The notes: generated from the letters alone by a model not told the origin. A stretch of DNA of 64,000 bases from Amycolatopsis sp. NBC_00345 (GCF_036116635.1 NZ_CP107995.1:6510001-6574000), one strand, 5' to 3'; shown: positions 35,934 to 44,817, counted from the first letter of the stretch. Program-made: numbers and translations.

Positions 35934-37037
35934 TTACGCCGTGGCCGGCTCGTATCGGCCGGCACCACCGATGCTGCCCGCTGCGAGACCGAGATAAACG
36001 GCAGAAAGTTCGAATCTCAGCGCGAGTACGGCCGCGCGGACGATCTCGTCCGACTCGAACTCTTCCGCCGGCGCGATCACGTCCACGCCGGGCAGCAGTT
36101 CCTCGGCCTCGAACCGCGCCGCCTCGGCGGCCTGTCCGGTCCGCACCGAGAGCAGCAGCACCCTGGTCGCGGTGCCATCGGATGAGTCGTCCGGATCGGC
36201 GAAGATGTCACGCTCCCCGCCGCCCGACTGCGCCCGGATGCGAAGGGCCGGCCGCGCGAGCGCCTGCCGGTAGTCCTCCACGTCGCACACCATCGCCGCG
36301 TGGGCCGCGAACGCGTGCGCCGCGTGCTCCCCGACGGCGACCGCCACCGGGTCCAGCCCCCACAGCAGCGGGACCCGGTCCGCGACGCGCAACGCGAGGG
36401 CCTTGGCCGGGTTCTCGAACGAGTCCCGCGCCAGATAGTCCTTCCCGGCCTCGAGGTCCAGCTGGTCGGCCAGCGCGTGGACGTCGGCGACGAGCAGCCC
36501 CAGCGCGTTCGCCGTGAGCAGCCCGGCGGCGAGCCCGCGCGGGAACGCCAGCTCCGGCGGCACCGGCACACGCGGGGCGAGCACCAGGCCCTTGCCCGCG
36601 ACCGCGGCGGCGACGGGGCCGTCCGGCGGCGCGGACAGCACCACGGACGCGCCGAACCGGGCCGCCCGCTCCAGCGAAGCGGCCAGCTCGCGGTCGCCCG
36701 CGTCGTCGGTGTGCGCGAAGACCACGTCGAGCGCGCCGATCCACGACGGCACGGCCTCGGCCACGACGACCGGCACCGGGCACGACGGCGCGAGCAGCGC
36801 CGCCAGCAAGCGGGTCAGCGTCCGGCTGACCCCCGGCCGGTCGATCAGCACGACCGCGCGCGGCCGCCCGAGGTCGAGCCGGTCGCTCAGCCCGACTTCG
36901 GCCGCGGCCTCGGCGGCGGCCCGGACCTGCGCGCCCGCCATCGCGGCGGCGCGCAGCAGCCCCGCGCTGTCGGCCTCGGCCAGCCGCGCGGGGTCGTCGA
37001 GCAGGGAATCGTCAAGCACTGTCGGCATGGCTGTCAT
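35934..37037 (-). CDS. TobH-like SIS-domain protein (Rv3256c family)
   Basis: This is a 367-residue protein with a split SIS-type sugar-isomerase/binding fold. Its start is MPTVLDDSLLDDPARLAEAD, preceded by three codons. The SIS-like core has RAVVLIDRPGVSRTLTRLLA, and the C-terminal half has VPLLWGLDPVAVAVGEHAAH. It lacks obvious catalytic residues, so a regulatory or phosphosugar-binding role is likely. The ATG at 37037 follows gggagacc. It overlaps the Trm112-like gene by 26 bp, so the genes are tightly co-transcribed with manA and manB. The exact reaction is not known. Confidence 0.85.
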   Translation of the reverse strand: MTAMPTVLDDSLLDDPARLAEADSAGLLRAAAMAGAQVRAAAEAAAEVGLSDRLDLGRPRAVVLIDRPGVSRTLTRLLAALLAPSCPVPVVVAEAVPSWIGALDVVFAHTDDAGDRELAASLERAARFGASVVLSAPPDGPVAAAVAGKGLVLAPRVPVPPELAFPRGLAAGLLTANALGLLVADVHALADQLDLEAGKDYLARDSFENPAKALALRVADRVPLLWGLDPVAVAVGEHAAHAFAAHAAMVCDVEDYRQALARPALRIRAQSGGGERDIFADPDDSSDGTATRVLLLSVRTGQAAEAARFEAEELLPGVDVIAPAEEFESDEIVRAAVLALRFELSAVYLGLAAGSIGGAGRYEPATA

Positions 37038-37260
37038 CCGGGTCTCCCGTGGCCTCGGCCTGGCCGGCCGCCGCATCGAGCACTGCCTCGTCGAGCAGCA
37101 GGACGGGGATCCCGTCGCGGACCGGGTACACCCGGCCGCACTCGGTGCAGGTCAGTGCTTCGGCATCCGCGTCGGCCGGTGTGCCGGGGCGCAGTGGCGC
37201 GTGATCCGGCGACGGGCACGCGAGGATCTCCAGCAGCTGTGCGTCAAGCGTGATGGCCAT
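37012..37260 (-). CDS. Trm112-family zinc-binding protein
   Basis: This is an 82-residue protein of the Trm112/UPF0434 type. It has CPSPDHAPL at the N-terminus, then CTECGRVYPVRDGIPVLLLD, the hallmark of the family. In eukaryotes Trm112 activates methyltransferases; the bacterial role is unclear. One of the four classic zinc Cys is replaced (CPSPDH instead of CPxC). It lies inside the mannose block between manB and the TobH-like gene, with a 26-bp overlap downstream. Confidence 0.88.
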   Translation of the reverse strand: MAITLDAQLLEILACPSPDHAPLRPGTPADADAEALTCTECGRVYPVRDGIPVLLLDEAVLDAAAGQAEATGDPDDSHADSA

Positions 37261-37346
37261 GGTTCCTCCTTACCACGCGTAGGTGGGTGGTGACGGGCGT
37301 TTCCGGGACACGGTTCGGCCCGGCGGACGTCCTCGGCATGGCCGCT

Positions 37347-38702
37347 TCAGGCCCGGACAATGGACAGCACGTCGTCGGTCAGCGCCTCGACCGCGGCGCG
37401 GTCGGCGGCCTCCACGTTCAGCCGCAGCAGCGGCTCGGTGTTGGACGGGCGCAGGTTGAACCACGCGCCGCCCGGCAGCTGCACGGTCAAGCCGTCCAGC
37501 TCGTCGATCTCGACGCCGGACTTGCCCGCGTACGCGTCCTTGACCGCGATCATGCGCGCGACCTGGTCGGTGACCGTCGAGTTGATCTCGCCGGACGCGG
37601 CGTAGCGGGAGAAGTCCTGGGTGAGCGCGGACAGCGGGCCGTCCTGCTCGCCCAGCGCCGCCAGCACGTGCAGCGCGGCCAGCATGCCGGTGTCGGCGCG
37701 CCAGAAGTCGCGGAAGTAGTAGTGCGCGGAGTGCTCGCCGCCGAAGATCGCGCCGGTCCGCGCCATCTCGGCCTTGATGAACGAGTGCCCCACGCGCGTG
37801 CGCACCGGCTTGCCGCCGTGCTCGGCGACGATCTCCGGCACGCCCTTCGACGTGATCAGGTTGTGGATGACCGTGCCGCCCGGCTCCTTGACCAGCTCGC
37901 GCACGGCCACCAGCGCCGTGATCGCGCTGGGCGAAACCGGCTCGCCGCGCTCGTCGACCACGAAGCAGCGGTCGGCGTCGCCGTCGAAGGCCACACCCGC
38001 GTCGGCGCCGACCTCGCGGACCTTGGCCTGCAGGTCGACGATGTTGGCCGGGTCGAGCGGGTTGGCCTCGTGGTTCGGGAAGTTGCCGTCGAGTTCGAAG
38101 TACATCGGGACGACCTCGATCGGCAGCCCGTCGAAGACCGTCGGCACGGTGTGCCCGCCCATGCCGTTGCCGGCGTCGACCACGATCTTCAACGGCCGCG
38201 AGCCGGACAGGTCGACGAGGTTGCGCAGGTAGGCGGCGTAGTCGTTGAGCACGTCCTGCTCGGAGACGCTGCCGCGCCGGCCCTCGAACGACGGCACGCC
38301 CTGCTCGACGGTGTCGCGGATCTCGGCGAGGCCGGTGTCCTGCCCGACCGGGGCGGCGCCGGCGCGGCACATCTTGATGCCGTTGTACTTGGCCGGGTTG
38401 TGGCTCGCGGTGAACATCGCGCCGGGCAGGTTCAGCGAGCCGGACGCGAAGTACAGCTCGTCCGTGCTGGCCAGGCCGATCGAGACCACGTCGATGCCCT
38501 GCGAGGTCACGCCGTCGGCGAACGCGGCGGACAGCTCCGGCGAGGAGTCGCGCATGTCGTGGCCGATCACCACGGCCGGCGCCTCCGGCTTGATGAGCAG
38601 GGCGAACGCGGCACCGAAGTCACGTACGAGGGCCGCGTCGAGCTGCTCGCCGACCACGCCGCGAATGTCGTAGGCCTTCACGATGCCCGAAAGGTCTGGC
38701 AC
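37347..38702 (-). CDS. manB: Phosphomannomutase/phosphoglucomutase
   Basis: This 451-residue alpha-D-phosphohexomutase converts mannose-6-P to mannose-1-P for GDP-mannose. The catalytic phosphoserine loop is TASHNPAKYNGIKMC, the metal loop DGDADRC, the sugar-binding loop GGEHSAHYYFRDFW, and the phosphate-binding loop RPSNTEPLLRLNVEA. The GTG at 38702 gives MPDLSGIVKAYDIRG, the family N-terminus. It is the first gene of the minus-strand mannose block and follows DUF3499. Confidence 0.96.
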   Translation of the reverse strand: MPDLSGIVKAYDIRGVVGEQLDAALVRDFGAAFALLIKPEAPAVVIGHDMRDSSPELSAAFADGVTSQGIDVVSIGLASTDELYFASGSLNLPGAMFTASHNPAKYNGIKMCRAGAAPVGQDTGLAEIRDTVEQGVPSFEGRRGSVSEQDVLNDYAAYLRNLVDLSGSRPLKIVVDAGNGMGGHTVPTVFDGLPIEVVPMYFELDGNFPNHEANPLDPANIVDLQAKVREVGADAGVAFDGDADRCFVVDERGEPVSPSAITALVAVRELVKEPGGTVIHNLITSKGVPEIVAEHGGKPVRTRVGHSFIKAEMARTGAIFGGEHSAHYYFRDFWRADTGMLAALHVLAALGEQDGPLSALTQDFSRYAASGEINSTVTDQVARMIAVKDAYAGKSGVEIDELDGLTVQLPGGAWFNLRPSNTEPLLRLNVEAADRAAVEALTDDVLSIVRA

Positions 38703-38774
38703 GCCGTCTCCCCGCCGATAGTCCGTCCCGGCGCCGGACGCGCCGCGCGGAAAGCCTACCGGCGGGAGCCTGGT

Positions 38775-39128
38775 TCAGGCGCGCCCGGGGAGCACGCGGA
38801 GATGGCCGCGCCTACCGGACGGGCCGTCGGGCTCCGGCGGCGGCGCCGGGCGGTCCGAGCGGCCGGCCTCGCGAACGGCCTCGGCCAGCGCCGTCAGCTC
38901 GTCGTTGGAGGGGTCGGGCGCGGCGAACGCGCCTTCGTGGCGCACGACCTCCCAGCCCTTGGGCACGGTCAGCCGCAGTGCGTGCGCTTCGCAGAGGTCG
39001 TAGGAGTGCGGTTCGGACGCGGTGGCGAGGGGGCCGACGACAGCGGTCGAATCGCTGTAGGCATACGTGAGCGTGGCGACAGCGGGCTCGGGGCAACCCG
39101 TTCGCGAACATTTCCGTACGCTCCGCAC
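38775..39128 (-). CDS. DUF3499 family protein (Rv3258c-like)
   Basis: This is a 117-residue actinobacterial protein with an N-terminal zinc-type pattern: RKCSRTGCPEPAVATLTYAY and later HSYDLCEAHALRLTVPKGWE. The C-terminus is disordered and Pro/Arg-rich. The GTG at 39128 (VRSVRKCSR) matches the family start; readings upstream add a non-conserved leader. Its role is unknown. It is divergent from the zincin-like gene, as in mycobacteria. Confidence 0.85.
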   Translation of the reverse strand: MRSVRKCSRTGCPEPAVATLTYAYSDSTAVVGPLATASEPHSYDLCEAHALRLTVPKGWEVVRHEGAFAAPDPSNDELTALAEAVREAGRSDRPAPPPEPDGPSGRRGHLRVLPGRA

Positions 39129-39207
39129 GATCGAGAACGATAGCGCGTCGTGGCAAGGGGGCACCGGCGACACGCGCGTGGGGCTGGTGACCGCATAGAC
39201 TTACCCG

Positions 39208-39672
39208 GTGGCGACGGCTCGTGATTACCGACAGCGGCGGCGTCTTCGCAGGGACCGGCACGGCCGGGGCCTGCGCGGAACGCTCTATCCGGCGTCCCTG
39301 CCCGCGGCCGCGAGCCGGGCGGAACGGTTCGACGCGCTGGTGCTCGACGCGCTCGAGCCGATCGAGGCGCGCTGGCGCCACGAGCTGACCACGCTGGACG
39401 TGGCGGTCGACGACGTCCCCGAGGTCAACGCGGACAGCCGCGCGCCGGTCGACGGCGTCCTGCACGACGGCGCCGTGCCGCTGTCCCGCCTGGTCCCGGC
39501 GGGGGTCGACCGGGCCGGCCTGCCGACGCGCGCCCGGATCGTGCTCTACCGGCGCCCGCTCGAAGCCCGCGCCAAGGACCCCGGTGAGCTGGCCGACCTC
39601 GTGCACGACGTGCTCGTGGAACAGGTCGCGGGCTACCTGGGCGTCGAGCCGGACGTCATCGAAGGCGATTGA
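39208..39672 (+). CDS. Zincin-like metallopeptidase-family protein lacking the zinc motif (Rv3259-like)
   Basis: This is a 154-residue protein whose overall plan fits the small bacterial zincin family. It has RAERFDALVLDALEPIEARW, then PLSRLVPAGVDRAGLPTRAR, then a C-terminal helix reading HDVLVEQVAGYLGVEPDVI. In active members that helix carries HExxHH; here it reads VEQVAGY, so both zinc His are gone and peptidase activity is not expected. The GTG at 39208 is the only suitable start. The mycobacterial neighbour at this place, Rv3259, appears to be the orthologue. Confidence 0.75.
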   Translation: MATARDYRQRRRLRRDRHGRGLRGTLYPASLPAAASRAERFDALVLDALEPIEARWRHELTTLDVAVDDVPEVNADSRAPVDGVLHDGAVPLSRLVPAGVDRAGLPTRARIVLYRRPLEARAKDPGELADLVHDVLVEQVAGYLGVEPDVIEGD

Positions 39673-39684
39673 CACCGCGGCATT

Positions 39685-42600
39685 TCAGGCCCGCTGGCGA
39701 CGCCGGGGCGGCACCGCCGTCAGCGCCGTGAACAGCACCGCGGCGAGCTGAACGAGCAGCAGCAGTCCCCGTTCGGTACCCGGGAACGTCACCGAGACCT
39801 CCGACGGTGACGGCGGGATCGAGACCGCCACCTGGTGGCCCCAGGCGGGCACGATCGGCACCGCCTTGCCGTTCACCGTCGCCTGCCAGCCCGCCTCCTG
39901 CTCGGCGGCGAGGACCAGCAGACGACCGGTCGGGCCGTCCGAGGCGCGGACGCGGACGGCCGGCAGCCGGGCGTCCACCGGTGACACGCCGGGAGCCGCG
40001 CCGGGCGCGCCGCCTCCCGTCACGGCCTGCTTGGCCAGCTCCGGGGAGATCAGCTCGACCCCGCCGGACTTCGCCACGAGCTTGAGCACCGGGCGGCCGT
40101 CGGACATCGGGGCGGCGGTGGCCACCAGGTCGCCGGCCATGGCGACGAACGCCCGCGGGTCCGTGCCCCGCGGGAGCACCACGTACTGCACGCCGGACGC
40201 CGCGGCGGCGGCGAAGACGCGCTTCACCGCGTTCGCGTCGCCCTGCCCGAGGTCCCGGCGCCAGCCGGCGAGCCGGTCCGGAGTGCCGGGAGTCGGCGCG
40301 AGCTCGTCGTCGCCGAACAGCGCCAGCCTTCCGCCGGTCTGACGCACCGGCTCCCCCGCCGTGCTCAGGTCGAGCACCGCGCGTCCCGAAGCGGCGACGT
40401 CGGCCGCCACCTCCGGCGCGAGCTGTGCCCGCGGCTGCGCGGAAAGCGGACCCTCGTGGCCGGTCACGACGGCGCCCGTGCCGAGCGCGGCCAGCACCAC
40501 GACCCCGGCTATCCCGGCCGCCTTCGGCAGCCACGCCGCGGGCACGCCGGACGAGCCGCCGCGCTGCCAAGTGGCGAGCACCGCCCACAGCAGCCCGGCG
40601 CCGACCACCAGCAGCGGCACGCCGGTGTAGCCGGTCGTGGCCGCACCGCCCTGCAGGGGCGTCACCGGGATCTGCCGCACGAGCACCACGCCGAGCACGC
40701 CCAGCACGGCGAGCGCGAGCCCGCCGGCCACCTGCTTCGTCGGCCGGACCACCAGCGCGACGAGCGTCGCCGCCAGCACCACGACGCCGATCGGCCACGC
40801 GCCGGGCCCGCCCGGGGTGAGCCCGGCCAGGTCGGTGCCGGACGCGGGCGCGGCCGGTCCGCCGAGGCCGTGCAGCAGCAGTTCGGGGTGCTTCAGCAGC
40901 ACCGTCGGCCACGGCAGCAGCAGTACCAGCGGCAGGATCACCACGATGCCGACCGACGCCACGCGGCGCGCGAGCCCGGTCGGGGCGGGCAGCACCACGA
41001 AGCCGATCAGCAGACCGGCCAGCGCCAGCGCGTGCGCGAGCGGCGAGAACGCGCCGAGCAGCGCGACGCCGAACGCCGACAGCGCCGAGACATGCAGCCA
41101 CCGGGTGCCCGGCCGCGTCAGCAGGCGCGTGATCCCGGCGACCACCAGCGGCAGCACGAGATGGACCACCACCACGTCGAGCCGGCCCTGCGCGACGGAC
41201 GCCGTGGCCGCGGGCAGCAGCGCATACGTCGCCGCGACGACCGCGCGCACCCAGCGGCGCACGGGAAGCTTGCGCGTGGCCGCGTACGCGCTTAGCCCGG
41301 CCAGCGGGATGTCGCCGATGAGCAGGATCGCCACCAGCGCGGCAGGCCCGCCGATCGGCGTGAAGACGGCGCCGATGGTGCCGAGCACCGGCAGCGTGGC
41401 CGGCGCCGGCGCACCCGTGCCGCCCGCGATCGCGTGCCACGGCGAGAGGTAGGCCGACCAGATCTCGCCCAGCCCGCCGACCGGCAGCAGCCCGCCGCCG
41501 GACAGGTCGAGCCCGAGCCGTCCGGCGTTGACCGCCAGCGCGAGCGCGGTCAGCACCACGGCGAGGACAAACGGCGGCGCGAAAACCGTCGCGGCGAGCA
41601 CGCGCCGGCGGTTCACCTCCACGAAGACCAGTTCCGGCTCGGGCGCGGGCGGTGCCGGGCGCGGCACCGGCGACGGCAGGGTGGCGTCCGCCTCCACCGG
41701 CTCGGCGCTCGCGGCGTCCTCAGTGTCCGGTGCCTCGTCCCGCGTCGGCGCCTCCGGCAGCGCGACGGCGACAACGGTGCCGGGCCGCCGCAGCCCGGAG
41801 CCGCGGGCGCTCAGCCCGCGCAGCGCCCCGGCGGGCAGCGCGTCGGGTCCGACCGGGCTTGAAGCCCTCGACGCGGCGAGCGCCTCCGGCGGGATCCACA
41901 CCGAGTCCTGTTGGACGCCCTCGGGGACCGTGCCGAGCGCCATGTCGCTCTCCACGCCCTTGCGCACGAGGCCGACCACGCCGGCGCGAACGGCGTTGCG
42001 CAGCCGCGTGAACCGTCCGGTGAAGAGCCCGCGCACGGTGCCGGGACGCGGGGTTTTCCGCCGCCGCGCCCGCGCCGCACGCAGGTTTCCGCGGCCACGG
42101 CACAGATATCCGAGGGCCGAAAGCTCCGCGCCGGCCTCGGGTGTCCGGCGCAGCACGAAGAACACGAGCGCGCGCAGCACCAGCAGCACCGGCAGCCGGA
42201 CGAGCCCGAACCAGAACGAAAACGGCGAGCAGTTCACCAGGAACACCCGCAGCCCGTGGGCACGGTTCAGCGCGGCGAGCGACGAGGACACCGCGTCGGG
42301 CGAGCGCTGCCCCGTCGTGAGGGCGCGCGCGTGCCGCAGCCGCGCGTCGGGCACGGACAGCACGAGCGACCCGGCGGCGTTGGCGCGCCAGCCGAAGTCG
42401 AGATCCTCGCGCAGCAACGGGAACTCCTCGTCGAAGCCGCCGAGGTCCTCCCAGAGTTCCCGCCGCACCAACGATCCCGCGCTGGGGACCGCGAGCACCT
42501 CGCTCGGCCCGCCGTCGGCCGCGGCCATCTGCTGGCGGCGCCCGGAAGCGTCCGTGGACAGCCCGGCCTCGACGACGAGCCGCGGGTCGGCCCAGTCGAG

Positions 42601-43044
42601 CCCGAGCGGGCCGAGCACCTTCGCCGACGGCGTGACCTCCGCGGCGTGCAGCAGTTGTTCCAGGCAGTCGGGCTCCGGCGCGCAGTCGTCGTGCAGGATC
42701 CACAGCCACGCGCCCGGGTCGCCCCAGCGCTCGACGGCGTGCTCGACGGCGGCCGCGATCGCCGCAGCGAAGCCGGTTTCACTCGATAGAGTGACGACGC
42801 CGGACAGCACCGGCGGCGAGTCGGGACCCGTCGCGACGCCGTGGGGGTCGGCCGCCTCGGCCAGCAGCCGGGCGGTCCGGTCGGTCGACCCGGTGTCGAC
42901 CGCGAGCACGTGCCGCGGCCGGACGGTGCTGCGGCGCAAGGAAGAAAGCGCCAGCGGCAGCCATTCTTCGCCGTCGTGACAGACCACAATGGCCAGAACG
43001 GGCAGCGTCCGCACGGCGGACGGAGCGACGGTGCGGGTCAACAA
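39685..43044 (-). CDS. Giant GT2 glycosyltransferase fused to polytopic membrane domain
   Basis: This is a 1119-residue protein. Residues of about 15-330 form a family-2 glycosyltransferase: VVCHDGEEWLPLALSSLRR, AVDTGSTDRT, the acidic metal site WILHDDCAPEPDCLEQLL, and GFDEEFPLLREDLDFGWR. After a linker, 11 to 13 membrane helices follow, with large extracytoplasmic loops near the C-terminus, as in GT-C or YfhO-like proteins. Such fusions are found in actinobacteria near whiB2 and are thought to modify cell-envelope glycans; the substrate is unknown. The start is given as TTG 43044 (Shine-Dalgarno caggagtgg); a GTG at VRTLPVLAIVV is a possible alternative. Confidence 0.85.
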   Translation of the reverse strand: MLTRTVAPSAVRTLPVLAIVVCHDGEEWLPLALSSLRRSTVRPRHVLAVDTGSTDRTARLLAEAADPHGVATGPDSPPVLSGVVTLSSETGFAAAIAAAVEHAVERWGDPGAWLWILHDDCAPEPDCLEQLLHAAEVTPSAKVLGPLGLDWADPRLVVEAGLSTDASGRRQQMAAADGGPSEVLAVPSAGSLVRRELWEDLGGFDEEFPLLREDLDFGWRANAAGSLVLSVPDARLRHARALTTGQRSPDAVSSSLAALNRAHGLRVFLVNCSPFSFWFGLVRLPVLLVLRALVFFVLRRTPEAGAELSALGYLCRGRGNLRAARARRRKTPRPGTVRGLFTGRFTRLRNAVRAGVVGLVRKGVESDMALGTVPEGVQQDSVWIPPEALAASRASSPVGPDALPAGALRGLSARGSGLRRPGTVVAVALPEAPTRDEAPDTEDAASAEPVEADATLPSPVPRPAPPAPEPELVFVEVNRRRVLAATVFAPPFVLAVVLTALALAVNAGRLGLDLSGGGLLPVGGLGEIWSAYLSPWHAIAGGTGAPAPATLPVLGTIGAVFTPIGGPAALVAILLIGDIPLAGLSAYAATRKLPVRRWVRAVVAATYALLPAATASVAQGRLDVVVVHLVLPLVVAGITRLLTRPGTRWLHVSALSAFGVALLGAFSPLAHALALAGLLIGFVVLPAPTGLARRVASVGIVVILPLVLLLPWPTVLLKHPELLLHGLGGPAAPASGTDLAGLTPGGPGAWPIGVVVLAATLVALVVRPTKQVAGGLALAVLGVLGVVLVRQIPVTPLQGGAATTGYTGVPLLVVGAGLLWAVLATWQRGGSSGVPAAWLPKAAGIAGVVVLAALGTGAVVTGHEGPLSAQPRAQLAPEVAADVAASGRAVLDLSTAGEPVRQTGGRLALFGDDELAPTPGTPDRLAGWRRDLGQGDANAVKRVFAAAAASGVQYVVLPRGTDPRAFVAMAGDLVATAAPMSDGRPVLKLVAKSGGVELISPELAKQAVTGGGAPGAAPGVSPVDARLPAVRVRASDGPTGRLLVLAAEQEAGWQATVNGKAVPIVPAWGHQVAVSIPPSPSEVSVTFPGTERGLLLLVQLAAVLFTALTAVPPRRRQRA

Positions 43045-43560
43045 CCACTCCTGGACAGGGGGCGGACGGGTTCGGCCACCCTACGGCCTCACTCCGTCGC
43101 CCGGCGTCGAACCCACGCCGTTCACTTGAACCGGTTCCACGACGTGGACCCGGCTTTGTCCGCCGGCCCCACCGCCAAGTCCGGCCGACTGCACCACGGT
43201 TGCCCCGCGGAGACGGCCTTCAAACCCCGACTTGATCACACTGACGTCTACGCCACACCCCGGCGCCGACCCACTTCTGCCGGCCGGTCGCCGACCACGC
43301 TGCCGGCGACGTAGTCCTTGCGCTCCCACCGGGTTCTGCCGCCGGCGGGGTCGAGCGCGACCGTGACGTGCTCTTCGTCCGAGCGTCCGTAACTCGCGAT
43401 GACGGCCTTGTGCACTTTCCCCCGCGTGGCAGTTCACGCGAAAGTGTCACTCTTGCCTGGTCAAGGCGCTACGCTCGGCCCGTATTTTGCCGGTTTCGCC
43501 GCTCCGCGCGGCCGCTGCTCCCTATGCTTCGGCCGTTCTGACCGACCTGAAAGGTGTCCC
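43045..43560. other. 516-bp gap with decayed coding sequence
   Basis: Between the glycosyltransferase start and the lipoprotein start no intact gene is seen. The minus strand at 43081-43415 carries two protein-like readings in different frames, listed as a separate pseudogene. The last 130 bp before 43561 should hold the lipoprotein promoter. Confidence 0.5.
43081..43415 (-). pseudogene. Frameshifted remnant, possibly of a PQQ-type beta-propeller protein
   Basis: One frame (43248-43415) reads VHKAVIASYGRSDEEHVTVA, then LDPAGGRTRWERKDYVAG, then stops. The DPAGGRTRW phrase is typical of PQQ-like propeller blades. Right where it stops, another frame continues with VDVSVIKSGFEGRLRGATVV to a stop at 43081. 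Third codon positions are mostly G or C in both. A 1- or 2-bp frameshift near 43250 and loss of the N-terminus would explain this. The weak blade match is the only clue to function. Confidence 0.35.
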
Positions 43561-44094
43561 ATGTCCACTCGCGCGCTCCCCCTGTTCGTCACGGGTTTCG
43601 CCCTGCTGGTCGCCGGCTGTTCGGGCGGGGGCGCCACTTCGGCGGCGCCGACGTCCTCGAACAGCGCCCTGCCGCCCCCGGCCACGACGTCCGCCGCGCC
43701 GACCTCCACGAAGCCGGTCACGACCACGCAGGCCGCCCCGTCGACGAAGAAGTCGGACGCCGGCGCGGTCGAGCGCTACGAGAGCTTTCTGCACGCGGTG
43801 GGCAGCCAAGACGTCACCACGGCCTGCGAAATCGCCGGGCCCGCCGCCAAGAAGGCGCAGGACGAGGGCTTCGGGCCATGCGAGGCGACGCTGCCGGTCA
43901 CCTTCGCGATGTTCTCCCCTTCGCAGCGGAAAGCCTTGCAGGGCGCCAGCGTGGACCGGGCCCGCATCACCGAGTCCTCGAAGAAGGTCGACATCCCGGC
44001 CAAGGCGGTCAAGGCCGACGCCAAGTTCACCGACGGCGACCTGGGCGACGCCGTTCTGGAGCTGCGCAACGGAAAGTGGTACGTCACCGACTAA
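43561..44094 (+). CDS. Small lipoprotein with Thr/Pro/Ala linker
   Basis: This is a 177-residue lipoprotein. The signal has lipobox VAGC (Cys20), then a low-complexity stretch rich in Thr, Ser, Pro and Ala to about residue 62, then a compact domain of about 110 residues beginning VERYESFLHAVGSQDVTTAC. It ends DAVLELRNGKWYVTD, which looks like a lumazine-binding/NTF2-type domain seen in many actinobacterial lipoproteins. Two Cys in the domain could form a disulfide. The ATG at 43561 follows aaaggtg. Function is unknown; it is convergent with whiB2. Confidence 0.8.
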   Translation: MSTRALPLFVTGFALLVAGCSGGGATSAAPTSSNSALPPPATTSAAPTSTKPVTTTQAAPSTKKSDAGAVERYESFLHAVGSQDVTTACEIAGPAAKKAQDEGFGPCEATLPVTFAMFSPSQRKALQGASVDRARITESSKKVDIPAKAVKADAKFTDGDLGDAVLELRNGKWYVTD

Positions 44095-44167
44095 GTGACC
44101 CGCCCACACAAGAGATTTCCTGCCGCGGACCGCACTTCACAGCGCGGGGCGACCACCCCGGGGGGGT

Positions 44168-44212
44168 CCGGGGGCGCGCCCCCGGGCGGGGTCTGGGGGT
44201 TGCACCCCCAGA
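44168..44212. repeat. G/C-rich double hairpin repeat element
   Basis: A perfect 18-nt palindrome, ccgggggcgcgcccccgg (44168-44185), is followed by a hairpin tctgggggt-tgc-acccccaga (44192-44212). Sequences like this (ggggtctgggggttgcaccccca) recur between genes in many actinomycetes. It sits between the lipoprotein gene and whiB2, which converge. Confidence 0.75.
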
Positions 44213-44231
44213 AGACACGGCCGCGGCGAGA

Positions 44232-44254
44232 GTGTTCACGCACTCCGTGAACAC
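44232..44254 (-). terminator. Terminator of whiB2
   Basis: A 9-bp stem, gtgttcacg (44232-44240) with cgtgaacac (44246-44254), has a 5-nt loop and lies 28 bp past the whiB2 stop. Confidence 0.55.
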
Positions 44255-44281
44255 ACCTCACCCCTCGCCGCGCGCACCCCC

Positions 44282-44608
44282 TCAGATGACGCGTTTCTTC
44301 AGCTTTCGCCGCTCTCGCTCGGACAGGCCGCCCCAGATGCCGAAGCGCTCGTCATGCGCGAGTGCGTACTCCAGGCACTCGTCCTTGACCTCGCAGCCCA
44401 GGCAGATCCGTTTGGCTTCACGGGTGGAGCCGCCCTTCTCAGGGAAGAACGCCTCCGGGTCCGTCTGCGCGCACAGGGCGCGCTCCTGCCAGTCCTGCTC
44501 CTCTTCACCGGCATCGAAGAGGTCGGTCAGATCCCCCAGCTGCTGCTCCGGGTTCTCTCCCCAACCCACGACGTGCCCCCACTCCTTGTTATCCGCTTCC
44601 AACCGCAC
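44282..44608 (-). CDS. whiB2: WhiB2-type iron-sulfur transcription factor
   Basis: This is a 108-residue WhiB-like protein. The four [4Fe-4S] ligands are C46 (ALCAQTDPEAFFP), C69, C72 and C78 (ICLGCEVKDEC). The G(V/I)WGG turn is FGIWGGLSERERR, and the basic DNA-contact tail is RKLKKRVI. WhiB2 (WhmD) governs septation and cell division in mycobacteria and is the WhiB orthologue for sporulation in streptomycetes. The GTG at 44608 follows gaggaggcg. The position past manB and DUF3499 matches Rv3260c. A gtgattacacc motif lies about 90 bp upstream. Confidence 0.95.
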   Translation of the reverse strand: MRLEADNKEWGHVVGWGENPEQQLGDLTDLFDAGEEEQDWQERALCAQTDPEAFFPEKGGSTREAKRICLGCEVKDECLEYALAHDERFGIWGGLSERERRKLKKRVI

Positions 44609-44817
44609 GTCCGCCTCCTCGCTCCTACGCACTCCCCAGGCTGGCGGTGGTGAAACGACACCCGCTGTCCCCTCTCGACAACGAATGACATCTCTGTGAT
44701 TACACCCGTGTAGTGCGATCTGGTCAAGCGGAGTAGCGAGTTCGGGGGATACCTCTCGCCCGGTGCGCAAGGGGACACGCCGGAGACTTCACACCGGGCA
44801 TACGGAAGACTGGTGGG

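Noticed and set aside
36008..36030. tRNA T-loop-like agttcgaatctc
   Set aside because: It lies within the coding frame of the TobH-like gene, and no acceptor stem or anticodon arm could be drawn.
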